Made by a program: the position numbers and the translations under genes
The notes under the pieces: model-generated
What the model saw: only the letters and a program-made list of their open reading frames with translations
Told to the model about the DNA's origin: nothing
Database searches by the model: none
Shown: piece after piece, positions 5,278 to 6,291 of the stretch
Layout of the letters: the number at the start of each line of letters is the position of its first letter
How positions within the stretch are numbered: position 1 is the stretch's first letter
Assembly: GCA_035761165.1 (NCBI GenBank)
Contig: DASTRO010000114.1
Location: 1-6,291, forward strand
Source of the DNA: CALCHX01 sp035761165
Lineage (GTDB): Bacteria > Gemmatimonadota > Gemmatimonadetes > Gemmatimonadales > Gemmatimonadaceae
Direction of reading: 5' to 3'
DNA: 6,291 bases

Positions 5278-5559
5278 ATGCGGCGGAAGAGGCGCGGAGT
5301 CGGCGGATCGCTCCCCTGGGCGTCCACGGCTCCCTGCGCCGGGGCTGGGATGAGTGGGGGTGGGCTCTCCTCAGCGCCTACAGCTCCGGGCGCCGGACCT
5401 GGCGAGCGGAGGGGTGCGTGGAGAGGAGCCCACCCCCAGCCTCTCCGGTCCTGGCATGAGGCGGCGTGGGCTGGGGAGCGACCCCTCTGGTCAGCTCCTG
5501 GCGCGAGGAGAAGTGGAACGAAGAGGAGCGATCCGCCGCCTCCGGCCCCTCCGTCGCAT
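5278..5559. repeat. Inner inverted repeat with 14-bp perfect core
   Basis: CGGCGGATCGCTCC (5301-5314) and its exact complement GGAGCGATCCGCCG (5525-5538) form the core. The similarity continues outward to ATGCG (5278-5282) and CGCAT (5555-5559), about 30 matches over 37 positions with two one-base gaps. It also continues inward in a looser form (TCCAC, CTCC, GCGCC, GCTG in the same order in both arms). If transcribed, this would close a structured RNA of roughly 240-280 nt. Confidence 0.7.
5355..5438. repeat. Innermost inverted repeat, possible RNA hairpin
   Basis: TGGGGGTGGGCTC (5355-5367) pairs perfectly with GAGCCCACCCCCA (5426-5438). The stem extends inward by TCCTC (5368-5372) against GAGAG (5421-5425) with one wobble and one mismatch. 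The loop holds a small hairpin, GCGCC (5374-5378) with GGCGC (5389-5393). A separate hairpin GGGG-AGCGA-CCCC lies at 5473-5485 in the right arm. It is not a terminator, as no T-run follows. Confidence 0.6.
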
Positions 5560-5641
5560 CCGCTTCCCCCCTGAGCGTAGATGCCCGCCCACGGCAAACG
5601 GAGCTCCGGCGTACAGCGGAGCCGATCCGGGTCGCGCCGCC

Positions 5642-5701
5642 GGCGCGCCGCGCCGATCCGCGGTCAGCAGTTCCAGAGGACGCGCCGCGTGATCCGCGGC
5701 C
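5642..5701 (-). repeat. Right GATCCGCGG repeat pair (inverted relative to the left)
   Basis: On the plus strand GATCCGCGG occurs at 5655-5663 followed by TCAGCAGTTCC, and again at 5691-5699 inside GCCGCGTGATCCGCGG. Read on the minus strand, the order (CCGCGGATCACGCGGC, GGAACTGC, CCGCGGATC, Gly/Ala-codon-like GC tail) is the same as in the left pair, so the whole unit is inverted. It starts 47 bp past the stop codon of the metallopeptidase gene. Confidence 0.7.
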
Positions 5702-5747
5702 GCCGGTCCACCGCTCGACCGCGCCTGCCGCCGCGTCAGCCGCCGAG

Positions 5748-6291
5748 TCAGCCGCCGAAGGTGTCGCAGGCGTTCGGGTCGCCGCTCTCGAGGCCGCGGC
5801 GCAGCCAGCTGACGCGCTGTGCGGAGGTGCCGTGGGTGAAGCTCTCCGGGTGCACGCCCGTGCCGCTCTGCCGCTGCAGCCGGTCGTCGCCGATGGCCGC
5901 CGCGGCGTTGAGCCCCTCCTCGATGTCGCCCGGCTCGAGGAGGTTCCGGGCGTGGTAGCCCCACACGCCCGCCAGGCAGTCGGCCTGCAGCTCCAGCCGC
6001 ACGGAGAGCTCGTTCCCCTCGCCCGGGTTCGACTGCTGCGCCTGCCGCACCTGCTGGTCGATGCCGAGCAGGTGCTGCACGTGGTGCCCCAGCTCGTGGG
6101 CCAGCACGTAGGCCTGGGCGAAGTCGCCCGGGGCGCCGAAGCGGGCGCGCAGGTCGTCGTAGAAGCCGAGGTCGATGTAGACCTTCTCGTCCAGCGGGCA
6201 GTAGAACGGTCCCATCGCCGACTGCGCCGAGCCGCACCCGGACTGCACGGCGTTGCGGAAGAGGACGAGCGTGGCGTCCTGGTACGGCGTG
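5748..6291 (-). CDS. Neutral zinc metallopeptidase, YpfJ / KPN_02809 type (5' end beyond the window)
   Basis: 180 complete codons of the C-terminal part are present. Reading from the window edge it starts TPYQDATLVLFRNAVQSGCG, then AMGPFYCPLDEKVYIDLGFY, the zinc motif HELGHH (His codons 6096-6098 and 6084-6086, Glu between) within AYVLAHELGHHVQHLLG, then ELSVRLELQADCLAGVWGY with the probable third ligand Glu in ELQAD. The tail is HPESFTHGTSAQRVSWLRRG and ends SGDPNACDTFGG. This order is that of the putative neutral zinc metallopeptidase family (PF04228), usually about 280-300 residues with an N-terminal membrane anchor, which would lie outside the window. Physiological substrates are not known. 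The stop codon lies in a 12-bp duplication that yields a second in-frame TGA at 5736-5738. Confidence 0.92.
   Translation of the reverse strand, partial: TPYQDATLVLFRNAVQSGCGSAQSAMGPFYCPLDEKVYIDLGFYDDLRARFGAPGDFAQAYVLAHELGHHVQHLLGIDQQVRQAQQSNPGEGNELSVRLELQADCLAGVWGYHARNLLEPGDIEEGLNAAAAIGDDRLQRQSGTGVHPESFTHGTSAQRVSWLRRGLESGDPNACDTFGG

Larger units (their letters stand above)
5138..5700. mobile_element. Nested imperfect palindrome of about 560 bp (fold-back / MITE-like candidate)
   Basis: This fills most of the gene-free stretch 5060-5747. Complementary pairs, with their midpoints: 5138-5154 with 5684-5700 (5419); 5161-5168 GGAACTGC with 5667-5674 (5417.5); 5181-5189 CCGCGGATC with 5655-5663 (5422); 5215-5220 GGATCG with 5623-5628 (5421.5); 5237-5245 with 5601-5609, both GAGCTCCGG around a palindromic GAGCTC (5423); 5278-5314 with 5525-5559 (5418.5); and 5355-5367 with 5426-5438 (5396.5). 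The shared centre says the parts belong together: either one fold-back element or two inverted copies of a longer repeat. The innermost pair is off-centre by about 23 bp, as expected if the right arm holds about 46 bp more than the left. No transposase gene and no target-site duplication could be identified. Frames through it encode only low-complexity Pro/Gly/Arg/Ala sequence, so I do not call a protein. Confidence 0.55.

Noticed and set aside
5301..5538. Classical insertion sequence with 14-bp terminal inverted repeats
   Set aside because: No transposase frame lies inside, no flanking target duplication is visible, and the similarity continues outside the 14-mers, so these are not element ends.
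5178..5597. Open frames of 109-139 codons on both strands across the palindrome
   Set aside because: They are low-complexity Pro/Gly/Ala/Arg sequence, they run through the inverted repeats, and neither has a convincing ribosome site. The DNA symmetry explains the region better.

Overview
The window is very GC-rich bacterial chromosome, about three quarters G+C by eye. It holds eight supportable protein genes, two of them cut by the window edges, and one large non-coding repeat island. The best guess for the host is a Gemmatimonadota-type bacterium. This rests on the base composition and on the first gene, a lipoprotein with the 'DSAGVTVVEN ... GxGPGEL' pattern of the six-bladed beta-propeller lipoproteins that are abundant in that phylum. 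No rRNA, tRNA or CRISPR array is visible.

Left part (1-1051). A propeller lipoprotein gene (minus strand, 3' end outside the window) follows a small gene for an 86-residue protein with one membrane helix and a coiled coil (minus strand). A plausible sigma-70 promoter lies between them. A 246-bp divergent intergenic region rich in short perfect dyads (861-922) separates them from the next operon.

Middle (1052-3163). Three plus-strand genes are closely spaced (35 and 28 bp) and probably form one operon: a NIPSNAP-like dimeric alpha/beta-barrel protein, an acyl-CoA-dehydrogenase-fold flavoprotein lacking the usual catalytic Glu (so probably a flavin monooxygenase-type enzyme), and a single-domain VOC metalloprotein. 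All three families are typical of small-molecule oxidation, but the substrate cannot be read from the sequence. The operon ends in a four-unit 13-bp tandem repeat that places TGA in all three forward frames.

Convergent block (3227-5059, minus strand). Read in transcription order, it contains a short MgtC/SapB-type membrane protein, a 68-residue proline-rich protein, and an NAD(P)-binding extended SDR/NmrA-like protein. The starts of the MgtC-like gene and of the SDR gene are both problematic. The MgtC gene has a perfect Shine-Dalgarno sequence in front of an ATC codon. The SDR reading frame runs upstream through an Ala/Pro/Asp linker to a CCC-TGA junction at the end of the proline-rich gene.

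Right part (5060-6291). About 690 bp without a gene hold a roughly 560-bp imperfect palindrome. At least seven pairs of complementary segments are nested around nearly the same centre (about 5420), with GATCCGCGG repeats at the outer ends. It looks like a fold-back or MITE-like element, or two inverted copies of a repeat family, and is the most unusual thing in the window. Beyond it lies the C-terminal part of a YpfJ-type neutral zinc metallopeptidase with HELGH (minus strand, 5' end outside the window).
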